Program-made: the position numbers and the translations under genes | Notes under the pieces: model-generated | The model's input: the letters and a program-made list of their open reading frames with translations, nothing else | What the model was told of the DNA's origin: nothing | Database searches by the model: none | From: Roseateles toxinivorans | Lineage (GTDB): Bacteria > Pseudomonadota > Gammaproteobacteria > Burkholderiales > Burkholderiaceae_C | NCBI RefSeq assembly: GCF_004362525.1 | Contig: NZ_SNXS01000012.1 | Location: 53,751-117,750 of the forward strand | Reading direction: 5' to 3' | Length of the DNA stretch: 64,000 nucleotides | Shown here: in pieces, positions 51,735 through 60,274 of the stretch | How the letters are laid out: every line of letters starts with the position of its first letter | Numbering within the stretch: the first letter of the stretch is position 1

Positions 51735-52414
51735 GCATCATGACCGACCCGGTGGCCGGCCCGGACCTCGGCGGCAGCTATCTCGTCGTTGACGACCATC
51801 CGCTGATGCGCGAGGCCATGGCCAGCCTGGTGCGCGACATCGCGCCCGCCGCCGCCGTGGCGATGGCCGGCAGCGTGGCCGAGGCGCTGCGGCTCGCCGA
51901 CAGCGGCGTGATCCGCGCGCTGATCGTCGATCTGAACCTGCCGGACGGCGATGGCGCCGTGCTGGTGACCGAGCTGCGCCGGCGCAGCCCCGAGCTGCCC
52001 ATCCTGGTGCTGACCGCCTGCGAAGACCATGCCCAGGTGCGCCGCCTGATCGCCGCCGGCGCGACCGGCTTCGCGCCCAAGTCGGCCGGCCCGGCCACGC
52101 TGTCGGCGGCCCTGCGCCTGGTGCTGGCCGGCCAGACCTATGTGCCGCCGCTGATGCTGGCACTGCCGGATGCCGAGGCGGACGAGATCAGCGAGGCCGC
52201 CACGATGGCGCCGACGGCGGGCAAGCTCACGCCGCGCCAGCTGGAGGTGCTGCGCCTGGTCTGCGACGGCCTGTCCAACAAGCACATCAGCCGCCGGCTG
52301 GGCCTGGCCGAGCGCACCATCAAGGTTCATGTCGGCGCCATCTTCCGTGCGCTGGGCGTCAGCAACCGCACCCAGGCCGCCCGGGAGGCCCGCACGCAGC
52401 GCCTGCTTGATTAG
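51731..52414 (+). CDS. LuxR-family response regulator
   Basis: A 227-residue NarL/LuxR-type regulator. The receiver domain has VVDDHPLMREAM, the Asp in LIVDLNLPDGDG, and the Lys in PKSAG. The LuxR HTH is complete: LTPRQLEVLRLVCDGLSNKHISRRLGLAERTIKVHVGAIFRALGV. The start is GTG, overlapping the kinase stop as GTGA. It is the last gene of a locus running from the adhesin through the kinase. Its DNA target is not known; the phased TCTG repeats upstream of the kinase are one candidate. Confidence 0.9.
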   Translation: MSIMTDPVAGPDLGGSYLVVDDHPLMREAMASLVRDIAPAAAVAMAGSVAEALRLADSGVIRALIVDLNLPDGDGAVLVTELRRRSPELPILVLTACEDHAQVRRLIAAGATGFAPKSAGPATLSAALRLVLAGQTYVPPLMLALPDAEADEISEAATMAPTAGKLTPRQLEVLRLVCDGLSNKHISRRLGLAERTIKVHVGAIFRALGVSNRTQAAREARTQRLLD

Positions 52415-52491
52415 TCATTGCGGGTTGGACTTGACGGGTACTCCCGGCAGCTCCGACCCCAACCGACTGTAGCTGTTGGCTGTAAAGCCTG

Positions 52492-53370
52492 TCAGGCGCG
52501 CCGCGTGGCCACGTAGATGCTGCCCAGGCACAGCGCCATGCCGGCCACCGACAGCCAGCTGGGCTGCCAGCCCTCAAGTGCGGCCGAAATCACCAGCGCA
52601 ATGACCGGAATCACCACCCCGGTCAGCGCCGCGCGGGCCGTGCCCTGGCGCTGGGCGAGCTTGAAATACAGCACGAAGGCGGTGACCGAGCCGAACACGG
52701 TCAAGTAGAGCAGGCTCAGCAGATAGCTGGGCCGCCAATCAAAATGCAGGCCCTGGCCGGTGAGCAGCGACATCAGCAGCAGGAACAGCGCGCCATAGCC
52801 CATGCTCCAGGCGAGGATCGGGATCAGCGGCAGGCTGCGGCGGGTCAGCGTTAGCGTCAGCACATTGCCGATGCAGGCGGCCAGCACCGCAAGCAGGCCC
52901 AGCCCCAGGCCCAGGGCGGCGGTGGGCCTCGCGCCGGTCTCGGCAATCTCGGGCCAGAAGATCATCACCACGCCGATCACGCCGGCGCTGGCCGCAATCA
53001 GAAAGCGCCGCGTCACCCGCTGGCCGAAGAACACCCGGCCCGACAGCGCATTGCCGAATACCATCAGGCAGAACAGCACCGCCACCAGGCCGCTGGGAAT
53101 GTGCAGCTCGGCCTGATAGACGGACCAGTAGTTGCCGCTGTACTGGACAATGCCGGTGGCCAGCATCAGGCCATGGGCCGACAGCGGCAGGCGCAGCGAA
53201 GTGCCCTGCCAGCGCGCGACGGCGAACAGCATCAGAGCCGCCAGGCCGAAACGCCAGGCCACGGAGTTGAGCACCGGCACCGTGCTGTCCAGCTGGTACA
53301 GGATCACATGCCAGGTCGAGGCCCAGATCAGGGTCGGGCCCCAGAACAGCGCGCGGTCAGAGAACTTCAA
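52492..53370 (-). CDS. EamA/DMT-family transporter 2
   Basis: A 292-residue inner-membrane protein with ten hydrophobic segments in two EamA repeats (WGPTLIWASTWHVILYQLD at the start and TLTRRSLPLIPILAWSMGY in the second half). The start codon is TTG at 53370, overlapping the stop of the upstream LysE-type gene as TTGA, so the two genes are translationally coupled. The longer frame to 54108 is a shadow of the LysE gene. Substrate unknown; pairing of two exporters suggests overlapping amino acid or metabolite export. Confidence 0.83.
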   Translation of the reverse strand: MKFSDRALFWGPTLIWASTWHVILYQLDSTVPVLNSVAWRFGLAALMLFAVARWQGTSLRLPLSAHGLMLATGIVQYSGNYWSVYQAELHIPSGLVAVLFCLMVFGNALSGRVFFGQRVTRRFLIAASAGVIGVVMIFWPEIAETGARPTAALGLGLGLLAVLAACIGNVLTLTLTRRSLPLIPILAWSMGYGALFLLLMSLLTGQGLHFDWRPSYLLSLLYLTVFGSVTAFVLYFKLAQRQGTARAALTGVVIPVIALVISAALEGWQPSWLSVAGMALCLGSIYVATRRA

Positions 53371-53996
53371 GCGGCGCGCTTGAAGCCGGCCAGCAAGGCG
53401 CCGGCGGCAATGAACAGGGTGCCAAAGGCGCGGTTCATCGCCTTGATATGGGCCGCGGAGCGCAGCACCGACAGCACCTTGGAGGCCAGCACCGTGTAGC
53501 CGGCCATCACCACCAGGTCGGTGAAGCACAGCGTGGCGCCAATCACCAGGTATTGCGGGGCCAGCGGCTGATGCAGGTCCAGGAACTGAGGCACCACGGC
53601 CAGCAGGAACACCGTGCCCTTGGGGTTGACCGCATTGATCATCCAGCCGCGAAGCACCAGTTGGCGGCGCGTCACTTCCCGGGCCCCGGTGTCGGTCGCC
53701 ACCATCGCCTTGGCCGGTGCCCGCCACTGCTGTATGCCCAGCCAGACCAGATAGGCCACGCCCAGCCACTTGACCAGGGTGAAGCCCAGGGTCGACGCCG
53801 CGATCAGCGCGCCCAGCCCGGCGCCCACCACCACAACCTGGGTCAGGATGCCCAGGATCAGCCCGAAGGTCGTGAAATAGCCACGCCTGAAGCCGTAGTT
53901 CAGCCCCGAACTCATCGCCGCAATGGCGCCGGCCCCTGGCGACAGGCTGATGGCCCAGGAGGCGGCGAAAAAGGTCAGCCAGACGGAGAAATCCAT
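53367..53996 (-). CDS. LysE/RhtB-family exporter 2
   Basis: A 209-residue inner-membrane protein with about six hydrophobic segments. The family motif SLSPGAGAIAAMSSGLNYG is at the N-terminus and NPKGTVFLLAVVPQFLDL in the middle. It exports an amino acid or similar compound. The ATG at 53996 begins MDFSVW. Coupled to the EamA gene by the TTGA overlap. Much longer frames in this region are chance read-through of the radA antisense. Confidence 0.87.
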   Translation of the reverse strand: MDFSVWLTFFAASWAISLSPGAGAIAAMSSGLNYGFRRGYFTTFGLILGILTQVVVVGAGLGALIAASTLGFTLVKWLGVAYLVWLGIQQWRAPAKAMVATDTGAREVTRRQLVLRGWMINAVNPKGTVFLLAVVPQFLDLHQPLAPQYLVIGATLCFTDLVVMAGYTVLASKVLSVLRSAAHIKAMNRAFGTLFIAAGALLAGFKRAA

Positions 53997-54140
53997 TTTT
54001 TTCTTCCCAGCCCCAAGATGGGGCGCACAACGCAGCGAGCCTTGTATCACGCCCGGACAAACCCTGGCGGCGCAGGCAGTACAGTTGTGCGAAGAACGCC
54101 GGGGCCACCGGCCATGCAGCTCAAAGGGGGAGCGTCCGCC

Positions 54141-54950
54141 ATGACCGACAGCGTTTCGTTCCACCGTGCCGAGCGCCGCAGGGTGGAGCTGACCCGAAGG
54201 CAGTTGCGCCGCGAGCGCTGGCTGCGCTGGCACGTGTTCCTGATCGCCGCCTGCACCCTCGCCGGCATGATGTGCGGCGGCGCCCTGCTGAGATGGGCCG
54301 GTATCGAGGCGCTGGCCTGGCGCTATGCCCTGCTGCTGCCCCTGACGTATCTGATCTACCTGGCCCTGCTGCGGCTTTGGGCCGCCTATCTGCTGAGCCG
54401 GGACCAGGGCTTGCCGGACCTGGCCGACGCCCTGACCGATCTGCCCCTGCCAAGACCCGGTCGCGGCGGCGCGAGCCAGCCGTTCGAGGCGGGCGGGGGC
54501 GGCGACTTTGGTGGCGGCGGTGCATCCGGTGACTTCGGTGACCTGGCCGGCGACGCCGCCGGAGAGCTCGCCAAGGGAGCGGCCAAGGTCGGTGGCGAGG
54601 CCCTGGGCGCGCTGGACGAGGGCGCCGTCGTCGTCGTGCCGCTGGTGGCCCTGGTCACCATCATCGCCCTGCTGGCCGGCGTGCTGAGTGCGGCCGTGCT
54701 GATGGTGTTCGGCGTCGAGGTACTGCTGGCGGTGGCGGTCGAGGTCGCCCTGGCGGCCTGGGCGGGCGGACTGGCCTACAAGCACCGCTACCAGCGCGAC
54801 GGCTGGCTGGGCCGGGCCCTGGCCCACACCTGGCGCGGTGCGCTGATGATGCTGGTGCTGGGCATCGCCCTGGGCGCCGCCATCGACCACTGGCTGCCCG
54901 CGGCCGACTCGCTGCCCGAGGCGCTGACGATGCTGCGCAGAAATAGCTAG
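54141..54950 (+). CDS. Conserved multi-pass membrane protein, glycine-rich loop
   Basis: A 269-residue protein of unknown function. It starts with a basic helix (RAERRRVELTRRQLRRERWLRWH). Two hydrophobic segments (about 38-60 and 65-90) are followed by a Gly/Phe/Asp-rich loop (EAGGGGDFGGGGASGDFGDLAGDAAG), then three or four more hydrophobic segments. The GGGG-rich loop is like that of TPM-type or YgcG-like membrane proteins, but I do not recognise a family. The ATG at 54141 is preferred, with GGGGAG upstream. It stands 12 bases before radA and may be cotranscribed with it. Confidence 0.65.
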   Translation: MTDSVSFHRAERRRVELTRRQLRRERWLRWHVFLIAACTLAGMMCGGALLRWAGIEALAWRYALLLPLTYLIYLALLRLWAAYLLSRDQGLPDLADALTDLPLPRPGRGGASQPFEAGGGGDFGGGGASGDFGDLAGDAAGELAKGAAKVGGEALGALDEGAVVVVPLVALVTIIALLAGVLSAAVLMVFGVEVLLAVAVEVALAAWAGGLAYKHRYQRDGWLGRALAHTWRGALMMLVLGIALGAAIDHWLPAADSLPEALTMLRRNS

Positions 54951-54962
54951 GACAATCGGCCC

Positions 54963-56333
54963 ATGGCCAAAGAAAAATCGATCTACACCTGCAACGAATG
55001 CGGCGGCACCAGCGCCAAGTGGCTGGGCAAGTGCCCGCACTGCAATGCCTGGAACACGATGATAGAGAGCGTGGCCGAGGCGCCTGGGGGCGGCGGCAAG
55101 AACAACCGCTACCAGGCCCTTGCCAAGAGCCAGCCGGTGGCCACCTTGAGCGAGATCGAGGCCAGCGACTTCGAGCGCACCCCGACCGGCCAGGAAGAGC
55201 TTGACCGCGTGCTCGGCGGCGGCATCGTCGAGGGCGGCGTGGTGCTGATCGGCGGCGACCCCGGCATCGGCAAGTCCACCCTGCTGCTGCAGGCGATCGA
55301 CGATCTGTCGGCCCGGCTGAAGGTGCTGTACGTCACCGGCGAGGAATCGGGCGCGCAGATCGCGATGCGCTCGCGCCGGCTCGGCCTGGCCGGCACAAGG
55401 GTGCGGGTGCTGGCCGAGATCAGCCTGGAGAAGATCCTCGCCACCCTGGAACAAGAGCAGCCGGCCTTCTGCGTCATCGACTCGATCCAGACCCTCTACT
55501 CCGAGCACCTGACCTCGGCCCCCGGCTCGGTGGCCCAGGTGCGCGAATGCGCGGCCCAGCTGACGCGCACCGCCAAGGCCAGCGGCTGCGCCATCGTGCT
55601 GGTGGGCCATGTGACGAAAGAAGGGGCGATCGCCGGCCCCCGCGTGCTGGAGCACATCGTCGACACGGTGCTGTACTTCGAGGGCGACACCCATTCCAGC
55701 TTCCGCCTGGTGCGGGCGATCAAGAACCGCTTCGGCGCGGTCAACGAGATCGGCGTGTTCGCGATGACCGACAAGGGTCTGAAGGGCGTGGCCAATCCGA
55801 GCGCGATCTTCCTGTCCACCCATGGCGAGCCGGTGCCGGGCTCCTGCGTGCTGGTGACACTGGAGGGCACAAGGCCCATGCTGGTCGAGCTGCAGGCGCT
55901 GGTGGACAGCGGCGGCCCCAGCCCGCGCCGCCTGTCGGTGGGCCTGGACCGCGACCGCCTGGCCATGTTGCTGGCCGTGCTGCACCGCCACGCCGGGGTC
56001 GTCACCAACGACCAGGACGTGTTCATCAACGCGGTCGGCGGCGTGCGCATCAGCGAGCCGGCGGCCGATCTGGCGGTGATGCTGGCGATCCAGAGCTCGC
56101 TGCGCGGCAAGGCGCTGCCGCGGGGCTTCATCGCCTTCGGCGAGGTCGGCCTGGCCGGCGAGGTGCGGCCGGCGCCGCGCGGCCAGGAGCGGCTCAAGGA
56201 GGCAGCCAAGCTGGGCTTCAGCGTCGCCATCGTGCCCAAGGCGAATGCGCCGAAGAAGGCCATCGAGGGGCTGACCGTGCATGCGGTGGAGCGGATCGAG
56301 CAGGCGATCGATTTGCTGCGGGAGTTGGCATAG
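54963..56333 (+). CDS. radA: DNA repair protein RadA
   Basis: A 456-residue RadA. The N-terminal zinc finger is C-x2-C...C-x2-C (CNECG and CPHC). Walker A is GGDPGIGKSTLL, the RadA-specific KNRFG motif is in AIKNRFGAVNEIG, and the C-terminal Lon-like domain contains RLSVGLDRDRLAMLLAVL and GFIAFGEVGLAGEVRP. RadA drives branch migration in homologous recombination. Length and all motifs are standard. Start ATG follows TAGGACAATCGGCCC without a strong Shine-Dalgarno. Confidence 0.96.
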   Translation: MAKEKSIYTCNECGGTSAKWLGKCPHCNAWNTMIESVAEAPGGGGKNNRYQALAKSQPVATLSEIEASDFERTPTGQEELDRVLGGGIVEGGVVLIGGDPGIGKSTLLLQAIDDLSARLKVLYVTGEESGAQIAMRSRRLGLAGTRVRVLAEISLEKILATLEQEQPAFCVIDSIQTLYSEHLTSAPGSVAQVRECAAQLTRTAKASGCAIVLVGHVTKEGAIAGPRVLEHIVDTVLYFEGDTHSSFRLVRAIKNRFGAVNEIGVFAMTDKGLKGVANPSAIFLSTHGEPVPGSCVLVTLEGTRPMLVELQALVDSGGPSPRRLSVGLDRDRLAMLLAVLHRHAGVVTNDQDVFINAVGGVRISEPAADLAVMLAIQSSLRGKALPRGFIAFGEVGLAGEVRPAPRGQERLKEAAKLGFSVAIVPKANAPKKAIEGLTVHAVERIEQAIDLLRELA

Positions 56334-56397
56334 TCACCCGGCGGGTTGTGGTCTCCCCGCATTCGATCCGTGTGGATCAGGCCCTAACATCGCGCCC

Positions 56398-56796
56398 ATG
56401 AACAATTGGATTGGTTGGGCCCTGGCCATTGCCGCCGTGGTGGCGGGATGGTTTTCCTATGGCTGGCAGGGCGTCGTGCTGGCAGTGAGCCTGGTGGCGT
56501 TCTGGCTGCTGCTGCAGTTCAGCCGCGTGATGCGGCTGCTGCAAAAGGCCGGCAGCGCGCCCAAGGGATCGGTGGGCAGCGCCGTGATGCTGCACACCAA
56601 GCTGCGCGACGGCATGCGGCTGATGGACGTGATCGCCATCGCCGGCAGCCTCGGCATCCGGGTCACGGAGCAACCCGAGGTCTGGCGCTGGGAGGACGAA
56701 GGCGGCGTCGGTGTCGAGCTGGAGTTCGCCGACGGCCGCTGCGTGCGCCGCACGCTGACACGGCCCGAGGCAGGCGACGAAACCGCTGCGGCATGA
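56398..56796 (+). CDS. Small membrane protein downstream of radA
   Basis: A 132-residue protein. Two hydrophobic segments (residues about 4-20 and 25-40) precede a short cytoplasmic part with LLQKAGSAPKGSVGSAVMLHTKLRDGM and an LEFADGRCVRRTLTRPE end. I recall similar proteins following radA in other Burkholderiales but no known function. It ends 5 bases before a strong terminator hairpin. Confidence 0.7.
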   Translation: MNNWIGWALAIAAVVAGWFSYGWQGVVLAVSLVAFWLLLQFSRVMRLLQKAGSAPKGSVGSAVMLHTKLRDGMRLMDVIAIAGSLGIRVTEQPEVWRWEDEGGVGVELEFADGRCVRRTLTRPEAGDETAAA

Positions 56797-56801
56797 AAAA
56801 G

Positions 56802-56817
56802 CCCCGCCGCGGCGGGG
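56802..56817. terminator. Bidirectional terminator hairpin
   Basis: CCCCGCCGCGGCGGGG is a 16-base perfect palindrome between two convergent genes (ends at 56796 and 56839). It is preceded by AAAAAG and followed by TTC, so it has A/T runs on both sides and could end transcription from both strands. Confidence 0.7.
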
Positions 56818-56838
56818 TTCACCATGTGTCGAAGCGAA

Positions 56839-57447
56839 TCAGGCGCTCTTGCGACGGCGCGAGACAAATCCCACCGCCGCCAGGCCGGCCAGCATCAGCG
56901 CATAGGTCTCGGGCTCGGGCACGGCCGCGGTCGGCGTGCCGAAGAAGCCGGCATGCGAGATCACCATGCCGCCGCCGGCCTTGACGCCATTGGAGTCGAT
57001 GGACAGTTGCGAGATGCCGCCAACCACGGCGGAGCCATCGAACAGATACAGCGAAAAATCATTGCCCTGCTTGATGCCCAGCACAAACTTGCCGGTCTGG
57101 GCGTTGTCGAACTTGATCACGCCATTGTCCAGGGCGCCCGCATCCGTGGCGAAGGGGTTGCCCGAGACAGCGTAGTTGCCGCTGTTGAAATACTGATTGG
57201 TGCTGAAGCCGAAACCCGCGCTCGGCGCGGCGGCGATGGCAGCAAACACGCCACCGGCGCCGTTCAGCTGGTTGTCGATATTGCCGTCGAAAGAGCCCAG
57301 GCAGGCCACATAACCGGCTTGCGAGGTGGTGGTGGCCGAGGCCGAGCACAGCGGGCCGCCGGCATTGATGGTCAGGGCCTGTGCGGGCGCAGCCAGCGAC
57401 AGCGCAGCAGCCGAGATCAAGGAGGCGAGGGTCAGAGGGCGGTTCAT
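56839..57447 (-). CDS. PEP-CTERM secreted protein B
   Basis: A 202-residue protein. The ATG at 57447 starts a signal peptide (residues about 1-23, MNRPLTLASLISAAALSL). A C-terminal PEP-CTERM tail, VPEPETYALMLAGLAAVGFVSRRRKSA, predicts exosortase sorting. The body is rich in Asn, Gly and Ser with a CSAS and a CLGS cysteine. Divergent from ilvE by 203 bases. The longer frame at 57591 would put the signal peptide inside the protein and is rejected. Confidence 0.85.
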   Translation of the reverse strand: MNRPLTLASLISAAALSLAAPAQALTINAGGPLCSASATTTSQAGYVACLGSFDGNIDNQLNGAGGVFAAIAAAPSAGFGFSTNQYFNSGNYAVSGNPFATDAGALDNGVIKFDNAQTGKFVLGIKQGNDFSLYLFDGSAVVGGISQLSIDSNGVKAGGGMVISHAGFFGTPTAAVPEPETYALMLAGLAAVGFVSRRRKSA

Positions 57448-57650
57448 GCGGATTCCCAACAAAATTGAAAAGCGGTTTCTTGCTTTGGTGCCCGGACTGT
57501 AAAAAATGGGCGGAATCAGCGCCAGCATCCGCGCCCCCGCGCCTCGGGGGGCTTGACGCACTGCGCCGCCGATCTGTGAGAACAAAGTCACGGTCGGCGC
57601 TTCGGGTGCCAGCGCATAAAATGGCCCGAAACCACAGCTAGGAGCCCCTC

Positions 57651-58577
57651 ATGTCCATGGACGACCGCGACGGCAAGATCTGGATGGATGGCGAACTCGT
57701 CGAATGGCGCGACGCCAAGATCCATGTGCTGACGCACACGCTGCACTATGGCTGCGGCGCCTTCGAGGGCGTGCGCGCCTACAAGACGGCCGATGGCGGC
57801 ACCTCGATCTTCCGCCTGCAGGAACACACCGAGCGCCTGTTCAACAGCGCCAAGATCCTGCGCATGAAGATCCCCTTCAGCCCCGAGCAGGTGATGGAGG
57901 CGCAGAAGAGCGCGGTGCGCGAGAACAAGCTGGACAGCGCCTACATCCGCCCGCTGATCTGGATAGGTTCCGAGAAGCTGGGCGTCAGCCCCAAGGGTGC
58001 CAAGGTGCATCTGATGGTCGCGGCCTGGTCCTGGGGTGCCTATCTTGGCGAGGACGGCATGAAGCGCGGCATCCGCGTCAAGACCTCGAGCTTCACCCGC
58101 CACCACGTCAACATCACGATGACGCAGGCCAAGACGGTGAGCAACTACACCAACTCCATACTGGCGAATATGGAAGCCACCGACGACGGCTATGACGAGG
58201 CCCTGCTGCTCGATGCCTCGGGCTTCGTCTCCGAGGGTGCCGGCGAGAACCTGTTCATCATCAACAAGGGCGTGGTCTACACGCCCGACCTGTCGGCCGG
58301 TGCGCTGAACGGCATCACCCGCAACACCATCTTCTCGATCTGCCAGGACCTGGGCCTGAAGCTGGTCGAGAAGCGCATCACCCGCGACGAGGTCTATATC
58401 TGCGACGAGGCCTTCTTCACCGGCACCGCCGCCGAAGTGACGCCGATCCGCGAGCTCGACCGCATCGAGATCGGCGTCGGCTCGCGTGGCCCCATCACGG
58501 AGAAGATCCAGGCCGCGTTCTTCGACATCGTGCACGGGCGCAATCCCAAGTACGCCGGCTGGTTGTCCAAGGTCTGA
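57651..58577 (+). CDS. ilvE: Branched-chain amino acid aminotransferase
   Basis: A 308-residue fold-IV PLP aminotransferase. The motif HTLHYGCGAFEGVRAY is at residues about 27-45, the Schiff-base lysine lies in MTQAKTVSNYTNS, and the cofactor-binding EGAGENLFII and GTAAEVTPI blocks follow. It converts Leu, Ile and Val to and from their 2-oxo acids. GGAGCCCCTC precedes the ATG. The zinc-finger protein gene is 8 bases downstream. Confidence 0.95.
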   Translation: MSMDDRDGKIWMDGELVEWRDAKIHVLTHTLHYGCGAFEGVRAYKTADGGTSIFRLQEHTERLFNSAKILRMKIPFSPEQVMEAQKSAVRENKLDSAYIRPLIWIGSEKLGVSPKGAKVHLMVAAWSWGAYLGEDGMKRGIRVKTSSFTRHHVNITMTQAKTVSNYTNSILANMEATDDGYDEALLLDASGFVSEGAGENLFIINKGVVYTPDLSAGALNGITRNTIFSICQDLGLKLVEKRITRDEVYICDEAFFTGTAAEVTPIRELDRIEIGVGSRGPITEKIQAAFFDIVHGRNPKYAGWLSKV

Positions 58578-58585
58578 GGCACATC

Positions 58586-58795
58586 ATGAGCGAATCCAAA
58601 TCAGTTGTTGAAGTCACCGCAGCCGAGCTGCAAGGCCCCGGCGTCGTCGCCTGCCCGAACCCGAAGATGGCGCTGTGGAGCAACCACCCGAAGGTCTTCA
58701 TCGACGTGGTGACCAACGCCGAGGGCGGCAAGTGCCCCTACTGCGGCACCGTGTATCGCCTGAAGGCAGGCGAAGTCGTGCACGCGCACCACTGA
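58586..58795 (+). CDS. Small zinc-finger protein (CHCC / NDUFS6-like)
   Basis: A 69-residue protein with the zinc motif CPNPKMALWSNHPKV...CPYCGTVY. The cysteines and histidine (Cys-His-Cys-Cys pattern) resemble the zf-CHCC domain of complex I subunit NDUFS6. In Burkholderiales it often follows ilvE, as I remember. The ATG sits 8 bases after ilvE. Function in bacteria unknown. Confidence 0.87.
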   Translation: MSESKSVVEVTAAELQGPGVVACPNPKMALWSNHPKVFIDVVTNAEGGKCPYCGTVYRLKAGEVVHAHH

Positions 58796-58808
58796 GCCGC
58801 GCTTGCAC

Positions 58809-59258
58809 ATGCCTTTGCGAAAAGCCCGGGCCGCCGCGCTGCTGTCCTCGCCCGAGGACACCGAGGCACAGTTCTACGAAGCGCTGCAGCAGGGAGATCT
58901 GGACCGGCTGATGGCCGTCTGGGCCGACGAGGAGGAGGTTTCCTGCGTGCACCCGGGCGGGCCGCGCGTGGTCGGCATCGGCGCCATCCGCGCCACCTTC
59001 GAGGCCGTGCTGAGTCAGGGGCCGGTGCACGCCATGCCCGAGCGCGTGCGCACGCTCAGCAATGGCGAGACCTCCATTCACAACGTGCTGGAACGGGTGC
59101 AGGTGCAGGGCCCAAAGGGCCCGCAAAGCGCCTGGGTGATTGCCACCAACGTCTATCTGAAGACGGCCATGGGCTGGCGCATGGTCGTCCACCATGCCAG
59201 CCCCGGCACGGCCAATGACGTGCAGGAGATCATCGAAGCGCCGGCTGTGCTGCATTGA
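58809..59258 (+). CDS. SnoaL/NTF2-like protein
   Basis: A 149-residue protein. The start of the fold reads TEAQFYEALQQGDLDRLMAVWADEEEVSCVHPGGPRVVGIGAIRATFEAVL, which is typical of the NTF2-like/ketosteroid isomerase superfamily. It likely binds or isomerises a small molecule, with no substrate clue. The ATG at 58809 is preferred to the TTG at 58803. It belongs to the ilvE cluster, 14 bases downstream of the zinc-finger gene and 4 bases from the hydrolase. Confidence 0.8.
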   Translation: MPLRKARAAALLSSPEDTEAQFYEALQQGDLDRLMAVWADEEEVSCVHPGGPRVVGIGAIRATFEAVLSQGPVHAMPERVRTLSNGETSIHNVLERVQVQGPKGPQSAWVIATNVYLKTAMGWRMVVHHASPGTANDVQEIIEAPAVLH

Positions 59259-59261
59259 CGG

Positions 59262-60248
59262 ATGAGTGACGCCTCGGGTTATCACGCCCCGCTGTGGCTG
59301 CCCGGCGGCAATGCACAGACGATCTGGGCGGCGCTGTGGGCGCGCCGTTTCCAGGCCGCCAAGCCGACCTATCGCCGCGAGCGCTGGGCCACGCCGGACG
59401 GCGATTTCGTCGATGTCGATCATCTGGTCGACGAGGTCGCGGCCGGCACGGAACGTCCGCTGCTGGTGCTGTTCCATGGCCTGGAAGGCTCGTCCAACAG
59501 CCACTACGCGCTGGCCTTCGCCAGCCTGGCCCGGGCCCGCGGCTGGGCCTATGCGGTGCCGCACTTCCGCGGCTGCTCGGGCGAGCTGAATCTGGCGCCG
59601 CGGGCCTATCACTCGGGCGACCATGTCGAAGTCGGCTGGATGCTGGACCGGCTGCGCGCCCAGCACCGCGGGCCCATCGTCGCCGTCGGGGTGTCGCTGG
59701 GCGGCAATGCCCTGCTGCGCTGGGCGCAGGAGGCCGGCCACACCGCTGGCACCACGGCCCAGGCGGTGGCGGCGGTGTGCTCGCCGGTCGATCTGGCGGC
59801 CAGCGGCCGCGCCATCGGCAAGGGCTTCAATCGCCTCGTCTACACCCGCATGTTCCTGCGCAGCATGGTGCCCAAGGCGCTGCGCAAATTGCAGCAGCAC
59901 CCGGGCCTGTTCGACGGCGAGCGCCTGCGCGCCGCCCGTGATCTGTACGAGTTCGACAATCTGTTCACGGCGCCGCTGCATGGCTACCGCAACACCGACG
60001 ACTACTGGTCCCGGGCCTCGGCCAAGCCCCATCTGAAAAGCCTGCGCATCCCGGCCCTGGTGATGAATGCGCGCAACGACCCCTTCGTGCCGGCCGACTG
60101 CCTGCCGCGCGAGTCCGAGGTCGGCCCCTTCGTCACGCTGTGGCAACCGCGCCAGGGTGGGCATGTCGGCTTCCCCAGCGGCTGGCCACCGGGCCATGTG
60201 CTGGCCATGCCGGAGGCCGTCTGCAACTGGCTGGCCGGTTCCTTTTGA
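59262..60248 (+). CDS. YheT-type alpha/beta hydrolase
   Basis: A 328-residue hydrolase of usual YheT length. The oxyanion block is LFHGLEGSSNSHYALAFA, the nucleophile elbow is VGVSLGGNALL (Ser in GVSLGG), and the C-terminal His is in RQGGHVGFPSG. The Asp is likely in NARNDPFVP. Family members hydrolyse esters; native substrate unknown. Start at 59262 is 4 bases after the preceding stop, so it is part of the ilvE-led run. Confidence 0.87.
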   Translation: MSDASGYHAPLWLPGGNAQTIWAALWARRFQAAKPTYRRERWATPDGDFVDVDHLVDEVAAGTERPLLVLFHGLEGSSNSHYALAFASLARARGWAYAVPHFRGCSGELNLAPRAYHSGDHVEVGWMLDRLRAQHRGPIVAVGVSLGGNALLRWAQEAGHTAGTTAQAVAAVCSPVDLAASGRAIGKGFNRLVYTRMFLRSMVPKALRKLQQHPGLFDGERLRAARDLYEFDNLFTAPLHGYRNTDDYWSRASAKPHLKSLRIPALVMNARNDPFVPADCLPRESEVGPFVTLWQPRQGGHVGFPSGWPPGHVLAMPEAVCNWLAGSF

Positions 60249-60274
60249 TGCTTCTATAGGGCAAACTGGCTCGC

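Noticed and set aside
53997..56282. A long minus-strand frame extending the LysE-type gene
   Set aside because: It is antisense to radA and the membrane protein; LysE length is normal from 53996.
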